Numbered from the stretch's first letter, positions 1-10,252 are shown. The stretch is DNA of 64,000 bases from Aplectana chamaeleonis (GCA_029168955.1 JAPDOI010001811.1:62001-126000); one strand, 5' to 3'. Notes: generated by a model not told the origin, from the letters alone. Numbers and translations: made by a program.

Positions 1-1811
1 GAGTTCACGTTTCTCGTTAAATTGAAAACATCGACGAGAAAAATCATTATCGCATGATACTCATTAAAACTAGATAAAGAAAAAGCAAACAGAGGTAAAA
101 CATTCAGCTGAATGGATCAATCAACGAAAGTAAGGCGAGAAGACGAGAAGGAGTGACTCTACACAGAACAAGCATATACTGTCTAAGAGAAATTGCAAGT
201 TAATCGGAAACTAGTATTTCTGCTCTAATCATTTTCACAGCTACTGTGTCTACTGAGAAAGTGTTAATTGTTGATTTATGAGGAGCAGGGTTCAAGAACC
301 TAGGCGAGCCTCTACAAAGTCTCTCAGTCCGTGAATGCATGGCGTAGTGCGATGTCGCGCTGCCCTTGTCAGTGCGACCACGGGTTCAGATCCGCACTCA
401 TCGAATTTTACACATGCATGTGCATAAGTTCATGATGAGAATTAGTCCTCGTGCGTTGAGATCAAAGCACTTTGGTGCAGAGCGATGTGTCGCTGTTGAT
501 GAACCGGCGTTCGCGGGTTCGTTTACCAGTGGCAGCCACTTTTGCGAACGATTAAGTGGCAGTTCCCAGTTGGTTCGAGGGTAACATCGATGTCTCACAC
601 CTCAATTCTTCTTGGTTATCGTGACATGATCATGGTTCGTAACTCTCAGTTTCGGCTAGTTTACTACCACCCCTGATCTATGTACAGCACGGTTCTGCGT
701 GCATAACTCAACACGCGCGTCAAAGACATGCGAGGAACAGTGAATGTGTTCAAAATCAAGCAGTTCACCACGGTCGCGAAGCACCAACCTCCGAAACTTA
801 TAGTTGACTTTACGAAGACATGAGAGAACTACACGGAGAAAAATTTTCCGTTAACAGTAGGTTGTCTAATCCGAAAGAGTGCCTCTAAAAAAACTCAACA
901 TCGGAGATTTATACCTTGCTCACAGGATTTTTTTTTTCAAAATTATGGAAATGTGAGCCTGGGTTATTCTGCGTAGTACAGCGATCTTGAGAGAAGAGCT
1001 GATTCTCTTCTGCGTTCGGATCTTTGTACGCGAACGATCAACCATGAAGGCTACAATGAACCGAGAAGTTTTTTGCTGTCAACTGACTTCGTTTATCTGA
1101 AATTTTTTCTTGGAACGCTTCTCTTGATGATCCGAGCCCACGCTTCTAATGATGCGCCGGGGAGTAAATCTCCTGAAATCAGCTTGGAGTGTATATGAAG
1201 TACATGTCATCGATAAATGGTCCAGAGATAGCCGCGGCGCAGCGATCTAACGTGATATCACTCGATCGATGTTCATGACTATCATTACCTCTCGTCGTTT
1301 GAGTGCGTGCCACGTGTACTCGTCGCGGCGATCTCTCAACCAGTGATCAATCATACGTCGGCATTTATCGTTCTGTACCTTATAATCATTTTGGTTTCAT
1401 TTTCGCCATGAGAAGACAAGTCAGTAGACATAATGCGGATGATGGAGGCTGAAATGGGGACAGATTCGAGTTTCAAACCGTCATGTTTCCAACCTCGGGA
1501 GAGGTTTTCAGATATCTGTCACTTTTTGCTGCTGGACTCACTTTGACACTCTGAACCGAAGAGCCATCCGATCATTCGAGAATGCTTCAATATGGTGAGC
1601 ATTGGGACGGTAAGTTAAGACGAAAGGAAGTTTGGAGCGGGTTAGTAGCTAAATGAGGCAGTCCCCCTCTGCTAATTGCTTTTGTACAGACACAGTATCT
1701 CACTGATCCCTTGAAGATGTTTTGATATGGGAAACTTTATTACTTTTTTACCGAACCTTCCTGAAAAATGAGCTTTGCAGAGTGACTGCGAAGCAGTCGG
1801 TCATAGACGAC
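1..1811. other. No gene recognised; unique-looking DNA
   Basis: About 1.8 kb without a recognisable gene, array or transposon end. Open frames here are under 75 codons, and the two near 366-598 are opposite-strand shadows of each other with no recognisable motif. A weak tRNA-like A/B-box pair lies at 333-403 and is treated as rejected. A T-run occurs near 928-937. I see nothing else I can support. Confidence 0.6.
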
Positions 1812-1942
1812 TGTAAATTGCCAACGGCACAGAATTCTCACTTTAAACAAAATTGATGTTACCCAGTTGATGAAGGGTAGGGTAGGAAAGAAATAAAGAG
1901 CCAAAAACTTTCGTTAGAATTTTGTGCCGTTTGCAAATTATA
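1812..1942. mobile_element. Short MITE, family F copy 1
   Basis: A roughly 131-bp element. The left end reads AAATTGCCAACGGCAC and the right end, reverse complemented, reads AATTTGCAAACGGCAC, giving about 30-bp imperfect terminal inverted repeats that run on into AATTCTCAC/AATTCTAAC. The interior (GATGAAGGGTAGGGTA) matches the interior of the longer copy at 12161-12602, so this is a dispersed family and not a chance hairpin. No coding capacity. Superfamily not assigned; ends fall close to TA dinucleotides. Confidence 0.7.
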
Positions 1943-2021
1943 AACTTGTGTCGGTCATGACACGGGCTGTGCGAAAGTGTTCTGTTTCCATATATTCGGC
2001 CGTTTTTGGCCAAAAGTACTA

Positions 2022-2231
2022 CAGTGCGGTGCAAAACTATAGGTCCACCCTAATATTCTCATTCAAGAGACCGAGCCTTAGATTTTAAATACGAGAATAG
2101 CACCAAATGATTCAGGAGTGCTGAAAATACTTGTAGGCAATGTTCCAGAACAATCAATTCATTGGTTAAGAGGTACTGCTTATTTTGGGAAAAAGTGCCC
2201 ATCTCAAGCGGTGCAAAAGTATAGGTCCACC
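2022..2231 (+). repeat. Left TIR of the Tc3-like element
   Basis: A 210-bp inverted repeat that pairs with 3718-3929. The binding-site-like motif containing TATAGGTCCACC occurs at the outer end (near 2026-2052) and the inner end (near 2209-2231). The sequence between them contains CATTCAAGAGACC and ATTCAGGAGTGCTGAAAA, both found again in the right TIR. Confidence 0.9.
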
Positions 2232-2270
2232 TGTGAAAATAATCATTTATCCAAACTTCAACAGCAAATA

Positions 2271-2570
2271 TAGTCTACAGCAAAGGAAGTAGGACCTGGT
2301 GAGGTTGCGGACGCGTCCTAACATACGGTAGTTTGTGAGTGGTATCACTCATTTTTCCGAAACAGCTGTGACAGATCGGTGATTCTGTGTTTTCACCGAC
2401 ACGACCTCATTTGAGGAAACAATGAATACAGGTGAAAATGTGAGAGTGGAAACAAAACTCACCGACCAATCTCAGCTATTTCGAAAAAATGAATGATAAC
2501 ACAATCAGACTACAGTATGTTACGAAGAGTCCGCAACCTCACCAGGTCCTACTTCCATTGCTGTAGACTA
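2271..2570. mobile_element. Foldback MITE nested in the Tc3-like element
   Basis: A 300-bp near-palindrome inserted between the transposase stop and the left TIR of the Tc3-like element. The left end TAGTCTACAGCAAAGGAAGT is mirrored at the right by ACTTCCATTGCTGTAGACTA with one mismatch, and pairing continues (AGGACCTGGTGAGGTTGCGG and beyond) for about 140 bp per arm with decreasing identity. TA flanks it at 2269-2270 and 2571-2572. An alternative reading is a 286-bp element starting CAGCAAAGG at 2278, also with TA on both sides. No ORF. A non-autonomous TA-inserting MITE is the simplest reading. Confidence 0.82.
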
Positions 2571-2583
2571 TAAAACACACCTG

Positions 2584-3623
2584 CTAGTCAACGGGGCCTC
2601 CTTTATTTACAAAAACATTAAAAATCCTATTAGGCATACTTTTAACTAGATTATCGATCACTGTTTAGTCTACACTCGCCCATGCATCTAAAATTGCAAC
2701 CTTCAGATTAGAAATCGAGGAAAAGGTAGTGCCATTCTTATACACCTTCTGCACTAGAATTCCCCACAAGTTCTCCATTGGATTCAGATCGGGAGAACAT
2801 GCGGGCCATTCCATGACGGTAACGTTGTGCGCCTCTAGCCATGTAGAAGTTGATTGCGACGCGTGGATTGACGCATTGTCATGTTGAAGAACAAGATCTA
2901 GTAGTGGTCGATATCTTCTGAGATATGGGAGTAGATGGTCTCGAAGCACCTTTTGGTAGTCCAGGCTGCTCATACTGCACGAAACGAAGCCAAGTGCAAC
3001 ACGACCATCACCACTGAAAGCAGCCCAGACCATCAGACTGCCGCCTCCAAAATTGCGCTTCGAGAATAACCGTTTTTCTTTCCGCAGATCCCCCCAATAG
3101 TGGGTTCTACCACCTGGACCATTCAAATTCCATTTTTTTCTCGTCAGAAAATACGACCTGGAATGCAGAAGTAGTAACTTTTCAAACTTTCCGACCAAGG
3201 CTGTGGCAACCTACCTCTCTCCATTTTGTGGCCATGTTGGTACGAGCAAAACGCAACCTCGCCGACTTGTGAAAGGGTGTTAGGCGAGGTGCAGGTCTCA
3301 TAACTTCATGGATAATGTGCGGACAGCGGTGGAGGGACCGGAGTACCGTCCATTTCGAGACCGGAAGATCCAAATTCCCTAGATGTCGTTTGTGGACTGC
3401 ATGCTGTTCGATGCTTCACCAGCAATATGCATCTCCTCGCGCATCTCCTCGGTCGACCAGCTTCTTTCTTCTTCCTGTACTGCATCGGATTCTTGAAGTA
3501 TCTATTGATACAGTTGTGCGATCTTCCCAGTTACGACGCAATCCTTCTGTTGGGGATACGTGCTTCATGTAGGGCGTCCACAGGAGCCTGCTCAACAGCA
3601 GAAAGCTTCATCCCCCTCGGCAT
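2584..3623 (-). pseudogene. Decayed Tc3-like transposase
   Basis: A broken DDE transposase of about 345 codons, close to the ~330 residues usual for Tc3 transposase. It starts at the ATG at 3623 (MPRG...). The N-terminal helix-turn-helix region includes IPNRRIAS, a stop (3531-3533), then LGRSHNCINRY, followed by a GRPR motif. The catalytic residues are visible: the first Asp in FSDEK (codon at 3143-3145), the second in QHDNASIH (2878-2880) and Glu in NPMENLWG (2773-2775), giving DD34E spacing. Lesions: the stop at 3531, a frameshift near 3390, a frameshift at the T-run 3133-3139 just after FSDEK, and a stop at 2665-2667. The original C-terminus (VKSMPNRIF...GGP) runs on to a stop at 2584. It cannot make a functional enzyme. 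Confidence 0.93.
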
Positions 3624-3717
3624 CAGTTGGAACAATCGTAGAAAATGTCTCCATGTCACCAGTGATAAACTTATACCTAACTTGAAACGGGAAAATTTGT
3701 TGAAGGAAAAAGATTGT

Positions 3718-3929
3718 GGTGGACCTATACTTTTGCACCGCTTAAGATGGGCACTTTTTTCCCAAAACAAGCAATATTTCTTAACCAATTAACCGATTGT
3801 TCTGGAACACAGCCTACAAGGGTTTTCAGCACTCCTGAATCCATTGGTACTGTTCTCGTAATGCGAAGTCTAGGGCTTGGTCTCTTGAATGCGAAAATTA
3901 GGGTGGACCTATACTTTTGCACCGCTCTG
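3718..3929 (-). repeat. Right TIR of the Tc3-like element
   Basis: A 212-bp inverted partner of 2022-2231. It has the motif GGTGGACCTATACTTTTGCA at both the inner edge (3718-3741) and the outer tip (about 3902-3925). The duplicated motif within each arm is the Tc3-like feature. Confidence 0.9.
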
Positions 3930-3931
3930 TA

Positions 3932-4725
3932 TACGACAAGTGTTGACGCCAGTGGCGTTCTCTCGACAGGGCTACGATCCATTCGAAGAACGCTCAAAGA
4001 GTGTGAACTATTTGCCCATTTACGATCGCGTGTCCTACCGGTGGAACATGTTTTCGAAAATCGAGTTATATATAGGTCACAAGAAAAATAGCTCACCAAG
4101 CTTCCGTATTTCGAAAACTACAAAGCCGCCGATTTGCAATGGCAAAGCATACCACAGTATCGTGGACATTGCCGCTGGTGGAGAAGACGCAGATTGTAGT
4201 GGCAAATCCCGCAACCATTAGATAATTGCAGCTTTCGTGATATTCTTCGGCGACATTGCCGCATTCGCCTCAGTTTGAGAATAGCGAAAGGAATGTTTAA
4301 GAGTATTCTTACCGCAATCCCAGCAAACTGAGGCACGCGCGAAGCTCGCAGCAGATTTGACTTTGATTTCCGAGCGGACACCCTGAACAGAGAATGTCTC
4401 CAGAGAAATAAACTGCACAACAGCACTGCCAAAACTTACATGCCTGAGCAGAATTTCATCGCAATCGGTCAACGCTTTTGAAAGGTATGGTTTGTATCTT
4501 ATCTCCAGGTAGCCGCGTTGGAATTCTCATCACGCTATCTTGGTCAGACACCTGGCCGGTTGTACGGCGGGGAAATGTCGGTGGCGCCTATACATTCCAT
4601 CCGATGGCCAAAATCACGTCGGATCAGATTTTTAGATTTTGCTGATCCTGCAAAACCGACTCATCGGATAAAACAGAAAGGGGTCCAAACGAGAATTTCG
4701 GATGATGGATCCTATCCAAAACGAG
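3932..4725. other. No gene recognised
   Basis: Nearly 800 bp between the Tc3-like element and the next foldback. Overlapping open frames of 70-110 codons occur on both strands, but none has a recognisable domain and codons shared between strands point to chance. Nothing else seen. Confidence 0.5.
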
Positions 4726-5362
4726 AATTCCTGAAAGTTTAGGTTCCTGGCAAAAGTAAAGATTTGGCATGGCCATAGAAATATACTCAGTAAAAAAGGG
4801 AAGATAAAGAAAAACGAAAAAAAAATTTGAAATATTCCTGAGAACGATTTGGCGTAGAATAATTTGTTTTTCGGGAAATGAAGTGAAATAGTTGAAAGTA
4901 TGATTTGGCAGTCGCGTTTGAACCAACTATTGATAAGAGTTGTGCAAAAGGAGAGATCGCCTTGTCTGTGCTTATCCGTAGAACATATCGAAGCAAAATC
5001 ACGCGTGTTGATTTTACTTCACCTAATACGTGAAGACCGCCGCATTACAGCTCCCGAAAAAGTTTTGATGCTACCCATTCCACACGTGATTTCGCTTTGA
5101 TATGTTCTACGGATAAGCACAGACAAGGCGATCTCTCGTTCTGCACAACTCTTATCAATAGTTGGTTCAAACGCGACTGCAAAATCATACTTTCAACTAT
5201 TTCACTTCATTTCCCGAAAAACAAATTATTCTACGCCAAATCGTTCTCAGGAATATTTCAAATTTTTTCTTCATTTTTCTTTATCTTCCCGTTTTAACTG
5301 AGTATATTTCTATGGCCATGCCAAATCTTTACTTTTGCCAGGAGCCTAAACTTTAAGGAATT
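4726..5362. mobile_element. Foldback element, family FB-A copy 1
   Basis: A 637-bp near-perfect inverted repeat: left arm 4726-5007, right arm 5083-5362, spacer about 75 bp. Markers mirrored in both arms include TTTAGG.TCCTGGCAAAAGTA, AAGATTTGGCATGGCCAT, ATTTGGCGTAGAATAATTTG, AGTTGTGCA and TGTGCTTATCCGTAGAACAT. The right end continues to about 5393 with a sequence (TTTCCTTTCT) also present beside copy 2 at 13452, so the true end may lie there. No coding potential. Related copies are at 12800-13452, 30546-30766 and 36218-36634. Superfamily not assigned; no clear target duplication found. Confidence 0.85.
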
Positions 5363-5436
5363 TCATTTACTTTTCCTGAAGGTTTCCTTTCTAACATGAT
5401 TTATGCCTGGTGGTGTTAGATGAAAGTAAACAGACT

Positions 5437-5742
5437 GATGTCCTGCCCCTCCCCCTTCTATGACGTCCTGCGCACTCCAACTGATGGCCTGCACACTTTC
5501 TATGACGTCCTGCACACGCCCACTGATGTCCTGCACACTCCCTCCGATGTCCTGCACACTTTCTATGATGTCCTGCACACTCCCACTAATGTCCTGCACA
5601 CTCCCACTAATGTCATGCACCCTTCCACTGATGTCCTACACACTTTCTATGAGGTGCTGCACACTCCCACTATAGTCCTGCACACTCCCACTGATGTCCT
5701 GCACACTTTCTACGGCGTTCTGCTCACACCCAATTGGGTCAC
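5437..5742. repeat. Satellite A: diverged 21/42-bp array
   Basis: About 14 units of a 21-bp repeat of the form GTCCTGCACACTCCCACTGA, alternating with GTCCTGCACACTTTCTATGA to give a 42-bp dimer. These two half-units align with the two halves of satellite B (GTTCTGCGCACACCCATTTG and GTCCCGCACACTTTCTACGG). At the right end (5703-5740) the units already carry satellite B bases (TTTCTACGGCGTTCTGCTCA). It is best read as an old, less homogenised edge of satellite B. Open frames here are periodicity artefacts. Confidence 0.85.
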
Positions 5743-6043
5743 AAGCACGCTCATGCCGATCATTTTTCCGCAGGGCTACCGTAACCCTCCTTCAAAAATT
5801 TTCTGAGTGTCAGCTTGGATATCAGCACAACGTAATAGCCAACAAACGTGTTTGCACAATTTCGACCTCCTCAGTCACTTCCCGGCGGCTTCTCGAAGAG
5901 ATTGGTGAGTGAATAAATGCATACCGCTCCTCTGCCCTTTTATACCCCGCATGTTATGAGCGTGTGTTATCGTTCGTTATCATGTTTTGCTCAAGAATGG
6001 TTACGGTAGCCCTGCGGAAAAAATGATCGGCATGGGCGTGCTT
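5743..6043. mobile_element. MITE interrupting satellite A/B
   Basis: A 301-bp element with about 45-bp TIRs. The left arm 5743-5786 begins AAGCACGCTCATGCCGATCA. The right arm 5999-6043 is its reverse complement (AAGCACGCCCATGCCGATCA) with one substitution and one extra A. The spacer is about 212 bp, AT-moderate, with no gene seen. Satellite of the same orientation lies on both sides, so this is an insertion into the array. No obvious target duplication was found at the satellite edges, and the superfamily is not assigned. Confidence 0.78.
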
Positions 6044-7735
6044 CTATTTGGGTCCCGCACACTTTCTGCGGCGTTCTGCGCACACCCATTTGGGTCCCGC
6101 ACACTTTTTACGGCGTCCGGCGCACTCCTACTTTGGGTCCCGCACACTTTCTACGGCGTCCGGCACACTCTTATTTGGGTCCAACACACTTTCTACGGCG
6201 TTCTGCGCACACCCATTTGGGTCCCGCACGCTTTCTACGGCGTCCGGCGCACTCTTATTTGGGTCCAACACACTTTCTACGGCGTTGTGCGCACACCCAT
6301 TTGGGTCCCACACACTTTCTACGGCGTTCTGCGCACACCAATTCGGGTCCCGCACACTTTTTACGGCGTCCGGCGCACTCCCACGTGGGTCCCACACATG
6401 TTCTACGGCGTCTTTCGCACTCTCTTTTGGGTCCCACACACTTACTACGGCGTTCTGCGCACACCCATTTGGGTCCCGCACACTTTCTACGGCGTCTGGC
6501 GCACTCCTACTTTGGCCCCACACACGTTCTACGGCGTCTTTCGCACTCTCATTTGGGTCCCGCACACTTTCTACGGCGTCCGGCGCACTCTTATTTGGGT
6601 CCAACACACTTTCTACGGCGTTCTGCGCACACCAATTTGAATCCCGCACACTTTTTAAGGCGTCCGGCGCACTCCCACGTGGGTCCCACACACTTTCTAC
6701 GGCGTTCTGCGCACACCCATTTGGGTCCCACACACTTTCTACGGCGTTCTGCGCACACCCATTCGGGTCCCACACACTTTCTACGGCGTTCTGCGCACAC
6801 CCATTTGGGTCCCACACACTTTCTACGGCGTTCTGCGCACACCAATTCGGGTCCCGCACACTTTTTACGGCGTCCGGCGCACTCCCACGTGGGTCCCACA
6901 CATGTTCTACGGCGTCTTTCGCACTCTCATTTGGGTCCCGCACACTTTCTACGGCGTCCGGCGCACTCCTATTTGGGTCCCACACACTTACTACGGCGTT
7001 CTGCGCACACCCATTTGAGTCCCGCACACTTTCTACGGCGTCCGGCGCACTCCCACGTGGGTCCCACACACTTACTACGGCGTTCTGCGCACACCCATTT
7101 GGGTCCCGCACACTTTCTACGGCGTCTGGCGCACTCCTACTTTGGCCCCACACACGTTCTACGGCGTCTTTCGCACTCTCATTTGGGTCCCGCACACTTT
7201 CTACGGCGTTCTGCGCACCACCATTTGGGTCCCGCACACTTTCTACGGCGTCCGGCGCACTTTCACGTGGGTCCCACACACTTTCAACGGCGTTCTGCGC
7301 ACACCCATTTGGGTCCCGCACACTTTTTACGGCGTTCTGCGCACTCCTACTTTGGTCCCACACACGTTCTACGGCGTCTTTCGCACTCCTGCTGGGGTCC
7401 CGCACACTATCTACGGCGTTCTGCGCACACCCATTTGGGTCCCACACACTTTCTACGGCGTCCGGCGCACTTCCACGTGGGTCCCACACACTTTCTACGG
7501 CGTTCTGCGCACACCCATTTGGGTCCCACACACTTTCTACGGCGTTCTGCGCACACCCATTTGGGTCCCACACACTTTCTACGGCGTTCTGCGCACACCC
7601 ATTTGGGTCCCGCACACTTTTTACGGCGTCCGGCGCACTCCTACTTTGGTCCCACACACGTTCTACGGCGTCTTTTGCACTCCCGCTGGGGTCCCGCACA
7701 ATATCTACGGCGTTCTGTGGCGCACTTCTGAGTCA
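6044..7735 (+). repeat. Satellite B, array 1 (42-bp unit, forward)
   Basis: About 40 units of a 42-bp repeat containing GTCCCGCACACTTTCTACGG followed by a variable half of type CGTTCTGCGCACACCCATTT or CGTCCGGCGCACTCCTATTT. Because 42 is a multiple of three and the unit lacks stops in most frames, frames of hundreds of codons appear on both strands (14-residue repeats). These are not evidence of a gene: the frames are shared across strands and end at random indels. The array runs directly into the tail sequence at about 7736. The same satellite lies in opposite orientation from 37146 onward. Confidence 0.95.
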
Positions 7736-8297
7736 CACCGTGCGGCGTCTCCAAAAAAGTACTTCCGAGATCCCGCCGTATTGTTTGAAGCGTTGCCCAG
7801 TCAAATCCTGAGCAAAAGTCTCTCAGTAACGGTGTTTATTTCACTAGTTCATTTTTACGAATAAGTAAACGTCGGATGGTTTATAATAACATGTTTACGT
7901 GTTTTTGTCTTTCTTGACCCTAAATTTTGAGGCTCTGCAAAAATTGAGCAACCAACTTCAAAATTTGACAGGAGCTAGGTGCAAACAAAACCAGCTCCTT
8001 GGCCAAAAATGAGCTCTCTAGCTCAACGATAAGAGTTCCAACAAGATCGTGAACGCCAACTGAGAAAAAAGGAGATGAACATTTTTTCGACCAAAATGAC
8101 GTGGTTTTGACACTTTTTGTCGAATCTCAGGTAACCCTTCCGGACCGTTTTTGAACAGTTATTCACCTTTCTAAAGCATATTAAATGCAAATAGAACGGT
8201 CTTCCTACGTTCACTCTGGACCCTGATACTTAGATAAGGGGGTTGCGCGATGGCGAATCAAAGCCAAATCTGGTGAGCGCTTCGCGCTCACCACAAT
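7736..8297 (+). mobile_element. Tail family, copy T1 (follows satellite B)
   Basis: About 560 bp following satellite B and ending in a perfect hairpin GTGAGCGCTTCGCGCTCAC (8273-8291) plus CACAAT. The first about 65 bp (CCGCCGTATTGTTTGAAGCG) are shared only with T5. From about 7802 (ACGGTGTTTATTTCA...) it matches T4 (30054-30547) and, inverted, T3 (23916-24323) and T5 (36635-37145). Internal markers are AAAACACGTAAACAT (as its complement), GTTCCAACAAGATCGTGAAC and GGTTGCGCGATGGCGAATCA. No protein is encoded. A satellite interior plus a conserved tail with terminal stem-loop resembles Helentron/DINE-like non-autonomous elements; that class is an inference. Confidence 0.75.
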
Positions 8298-8515
8298 TAT
8301 CCACCAGATCGGTTATCGGATATCTGATTGGATAAAATCGGATCTACCGGATAATTCGGGTGAAAAACACGACAAGAAAATTTGGCAGTGGTACCGAGGG
8401 TTCAACTCCATGTATTCGAGAAAACTGCATTCTGAAACTACGTGTAATCTTCATACATTATTCGTAAAAACAAACAAGTCAACGGTTTTAGGAAATCCTA
8501 AAGATATGGTTGACA
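8298..8515. other. ATCCG/CGGAT-rich spacer
   Basis: A short spacer containing several degenerate copies of GGATAT/CGGAT/ATCCAC words (8308-8360), similar in composition to the block at 23205-23480. No gene seen. Confidence 0.4.
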
Positions 8516-8562
8516 TACTCAGACAAATCATCGCTCGGAGCGGGACCGGCTCCTCCCAATTA

Positions 8563-8632
8563 TGACGTCACTGCCCGGACAGCGGGAGAGGGCCGAACTG
8601 GCACCGCGGTCCCTGTCCGTTTGGTATATAAG
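8563..8632 (+). promoter_or_regulatory. Promoter-like pair: CRE site and TATA box
   Basis: A consensus palindromic CRE TGACGTCA (8563-8570) lies 54 bp upstream of a canonical TATA box TATATAAG (8625-8632). This is a normal core-promoter spacing, with initiation expected about 30 bp further at 8655-8665. No recognisable coding region follows. Both motifs can occur by chance; their order and spacing are what makes the site worth recording. Confidence 0.4.
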
Positions 8633-8867
8633 CGTCGGCCGCTCTCCGTTCCCTCTCCTCTGAGAGTTTTGACCGCGAAATAGCCGAGAATTAGCCCACC
8701 AGGCTCCGCAGCGCCTCCTGGTGGTCTATTTCCAGGCTACTTCGCGGCTATTTCTCGGCTTCTCGCGGAACGAACATGAAATAGCCGGGAAATAGCCGAG
8801 ATATAACCTCGAAGTATTTAGAAGTAAACAAAATTAACCAAGACGCAACCGTCGCCGGCTCGCCCGA

Positions 8868-8969
8868 GCCACGATCTGGGGCCGCCAGCGGTTTGGCGGG
8901 GCCTCCAGAGGCTGAACGAGGTCCAAGTACCTCAAACATGGGTAATTGAACCGAAGGAGGTGCTGACAT
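8868..8969 (-). pseudogene. SVQLP-type exon fragment, copy 1
   Basis: The minus strand from the ATG at 8969 reads MSAPPSVQLPMFEVLGP. The same peptide pattern opens at 16863 (minus: MKAMPSVQLPNFAVLG) and at 26943 (plus: MAAASSVQLQKFAVLEP). The DNA similarity extends about 80-90 bp past the peptide. Immediately upstream of the ATG the coding strand has TGATTTAG, like a 3' splice site. I do not recognise the protein; a Gag-like N-terminus or a captured host exon are possible. The conserved stretch is short. Confidence 0.5.
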
Positions 8970-9256
8970 CTAAATCATACCTCTGGAATACTCCGTATAT
9001 CCACCTGGAGAGCAATATTTCTGGGCTATTTCGCAGCAAGCGTTATTTGGCGGCTATTTTGCGGCGAGCATTATTTAGCGGCTATTTCTCGGTTATTTCG
9101 GGGCTAATTCGAGGCAAGCATTATTTGGCGGCTATTTAGCGGGTATTACGCGGCAAGCGGTCATTTCGCCGCTATTTCGAGGCTGTTTCTCGGCTAAAAC
9201 TCTCAGAGTCAGGGCGACAGCGGTGCCATTGTCAGAGATGGAGAGACGCTTGATTG

Positions 9257-9330
9257 GTTGTTCATTGAGTGATAACGTGCGGGTGACGTTATCACTCAAA
9301 GAACAACCAGTCCTGCGTGTATAAAGGCGG
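9257..9330 (+). promoter_or_regulatory. Long hairpin followed by TATA box
   Basis: The arm GGTTGTTC.TTGAGTGATAACGT (left) and its reverse complement (right, ACGTTATCACTCAA.GAACAACC) pair over 23-24 bp with one mismatch around a short GC-rich loop. About 10 bp downstream is TATAAA (9320-9325, GTGTATAAAGG). Downstream sequence to about 9590 contains several short GC-rich inverted repeats (GGCCTTTCGAGGCC) that could belong to a structured RNA, but I cannot match it to a known snRNA or other family. Possibly the promoter of a short transcript, or a structural part of the host element. Confidence 0.4.
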
Positions 9331-9795
9331 CTCGTCTCGTGTAGACGGGTAGTTGGCCTTTCGAGGCCACTCTTGAGAGGTAACCTCGGGTAACTCTCAG
9401 GAAGACAATTCTTGGCGGCCGAGAGGATCCACCATGGCCCGCGGTGGGGGAGGCTTCCTCATTGCGGACCATGCTGGGATGGTATCCCTGTTGCGGCCTG
9501 TGGTAGGATTAAGCTCCTGGCCCACAGGCTGTAACAAGTACCTTATCCTCTTGAGAGGCTAATCCTTTCCAGAAGAGGCGGGAATGAAGAAAAAGTAGCA
9601 GTTAGGACAATTTCGAGAATGGCTCGGACAGGAATCGCAGTGCCAGTTGGAACCGAAGATCGCTCCGAGCGGGACTGCTGTCGCCCGGAGAGCGGCTGCT
9701 GTCGACCGAGTAGATAGCTAATTTTCGCTCGGAGCAGAGAGACAGCGTCGCTCGAGTCGCTCTCCGGTCTCGCTCCGAGCGATGATTTGTCTGAG

Positions 9796-10252
9796 TAAGC
9801 AGTTGGACCGGATCCAACAAATATTCAGATTGAAAAACGGTAAATTGGCGGCCAATTAATGCTGAAAAAATACTTGGATGCAATGACAGCAGGTGGGGCC
9901 ACTATTTCACTCAGTAATACCCATTCTTCCGCGCCGCAACGACTATCTTAAATTTTTTTTTTGGGGGGGGGGGGTTAACTAATGGGTTGTAAACCTATTC
10001 CGCGGCTTCGCGGAAGAGTGGGGGGGTCCAAATGCCATTCCATTGTGCCCCCACCCCCTGAACCTGGGCCAGTAGCAATCCCCCCGGAAGGTGGCAGCTA
10101 CCGGCTGTCACTGCGTGGTGACTGGGTCAATCACGTCTCGGCTATCCTCAGGCAAACTGGGGATCGGAACCCCGTCCGACGGCCGTCGGAGCGGTCGAGG
10201 ACGTGAGCTCCGACAGCCAAAGTGGGCGGAGTCGTTCCCCCTGCTGCTGCCT
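9796..10252. other. Spacer with poly-T/poly-G tract
   Basis: About 450 bp without a recognised gene. It contains a T-run followed by a run of about 13 G (around 9950-9974), prone to length variation, and a small hairpin CCGCGGCTTCGCGG near 10001-10014. Open frames around 9982-10438 overlap on both strands and are not convincing. Confidence 0.5.

Larger units (their letters stand above)
2022..3929 (-). mobile_element. Tc3-like Tc1/mariner transposon (inactive)
   Basis: A 1908-bp element flanked by TA on both sides (2020-2021 and 3930-3931), the target duplication of the Tc1/mariner superfamily. The outer ends read CAGTGCGGTGCAAAACTATA (left) and CAGAGCGGTGCAAAAGTATA (right, reverse complement). 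The TIRs are about 210 bp and roughly 80% identical by eye. Each carries the motif GGTGCAAAA.TATAGGTCCACC twice, once at the outer tip and once at the inner edge, matching the two transposase-binding sites per TIR known for Tc3. The transposase lies on the minus strand and is disrupted. The superfamily call is firm; 'Tc3-like' rests on the two-site TIRs and on the transposase. Confidence 0.93.
8518..9795. mobile_element. 1.28-kb TIR element, CTCAGACA family copy 1
   Basis: Flanked by TA (8516-8517 and 9796-9797). The TIRs are 32 bp with one mismatch: the left begins CTCAGACAAATCATCGCTCG at 8518 and the right is its reverse complement at 9764-9795. The tip CTCAGACA is shared with the 3.7-kb element at 25804-29502. 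The interior has degenerate AAATAGCCG-type repeats in both orientations (8670-8810 and 9010-9200), a short SVQLP-type coding fragment (8868-8969, minus), two TATA-box-like sites and a strong hairpin (about 9257-9309). No transposase recognised, so non-autonomous. The TA target suggests a Tc/mariner-type mechanism but the terminus is not one I recognise. Confidence 0.72.

Noticed and set aside
333..403. tRNA gene (A box near 340-351, B-box-like GGTTCAGATCC near 383-393)
   Set aside because: T stem and acceptor stem do not pair and the B box is degenerate; at most a remnant of a tRNA-derived repeat.
9420..9560. U1 snRNA-like stretch (GAGGCTTCCTCATTGC)
   Set aside because: Only a short local resemblance; the conserved 5' end and the U1A loop sequence are missing.
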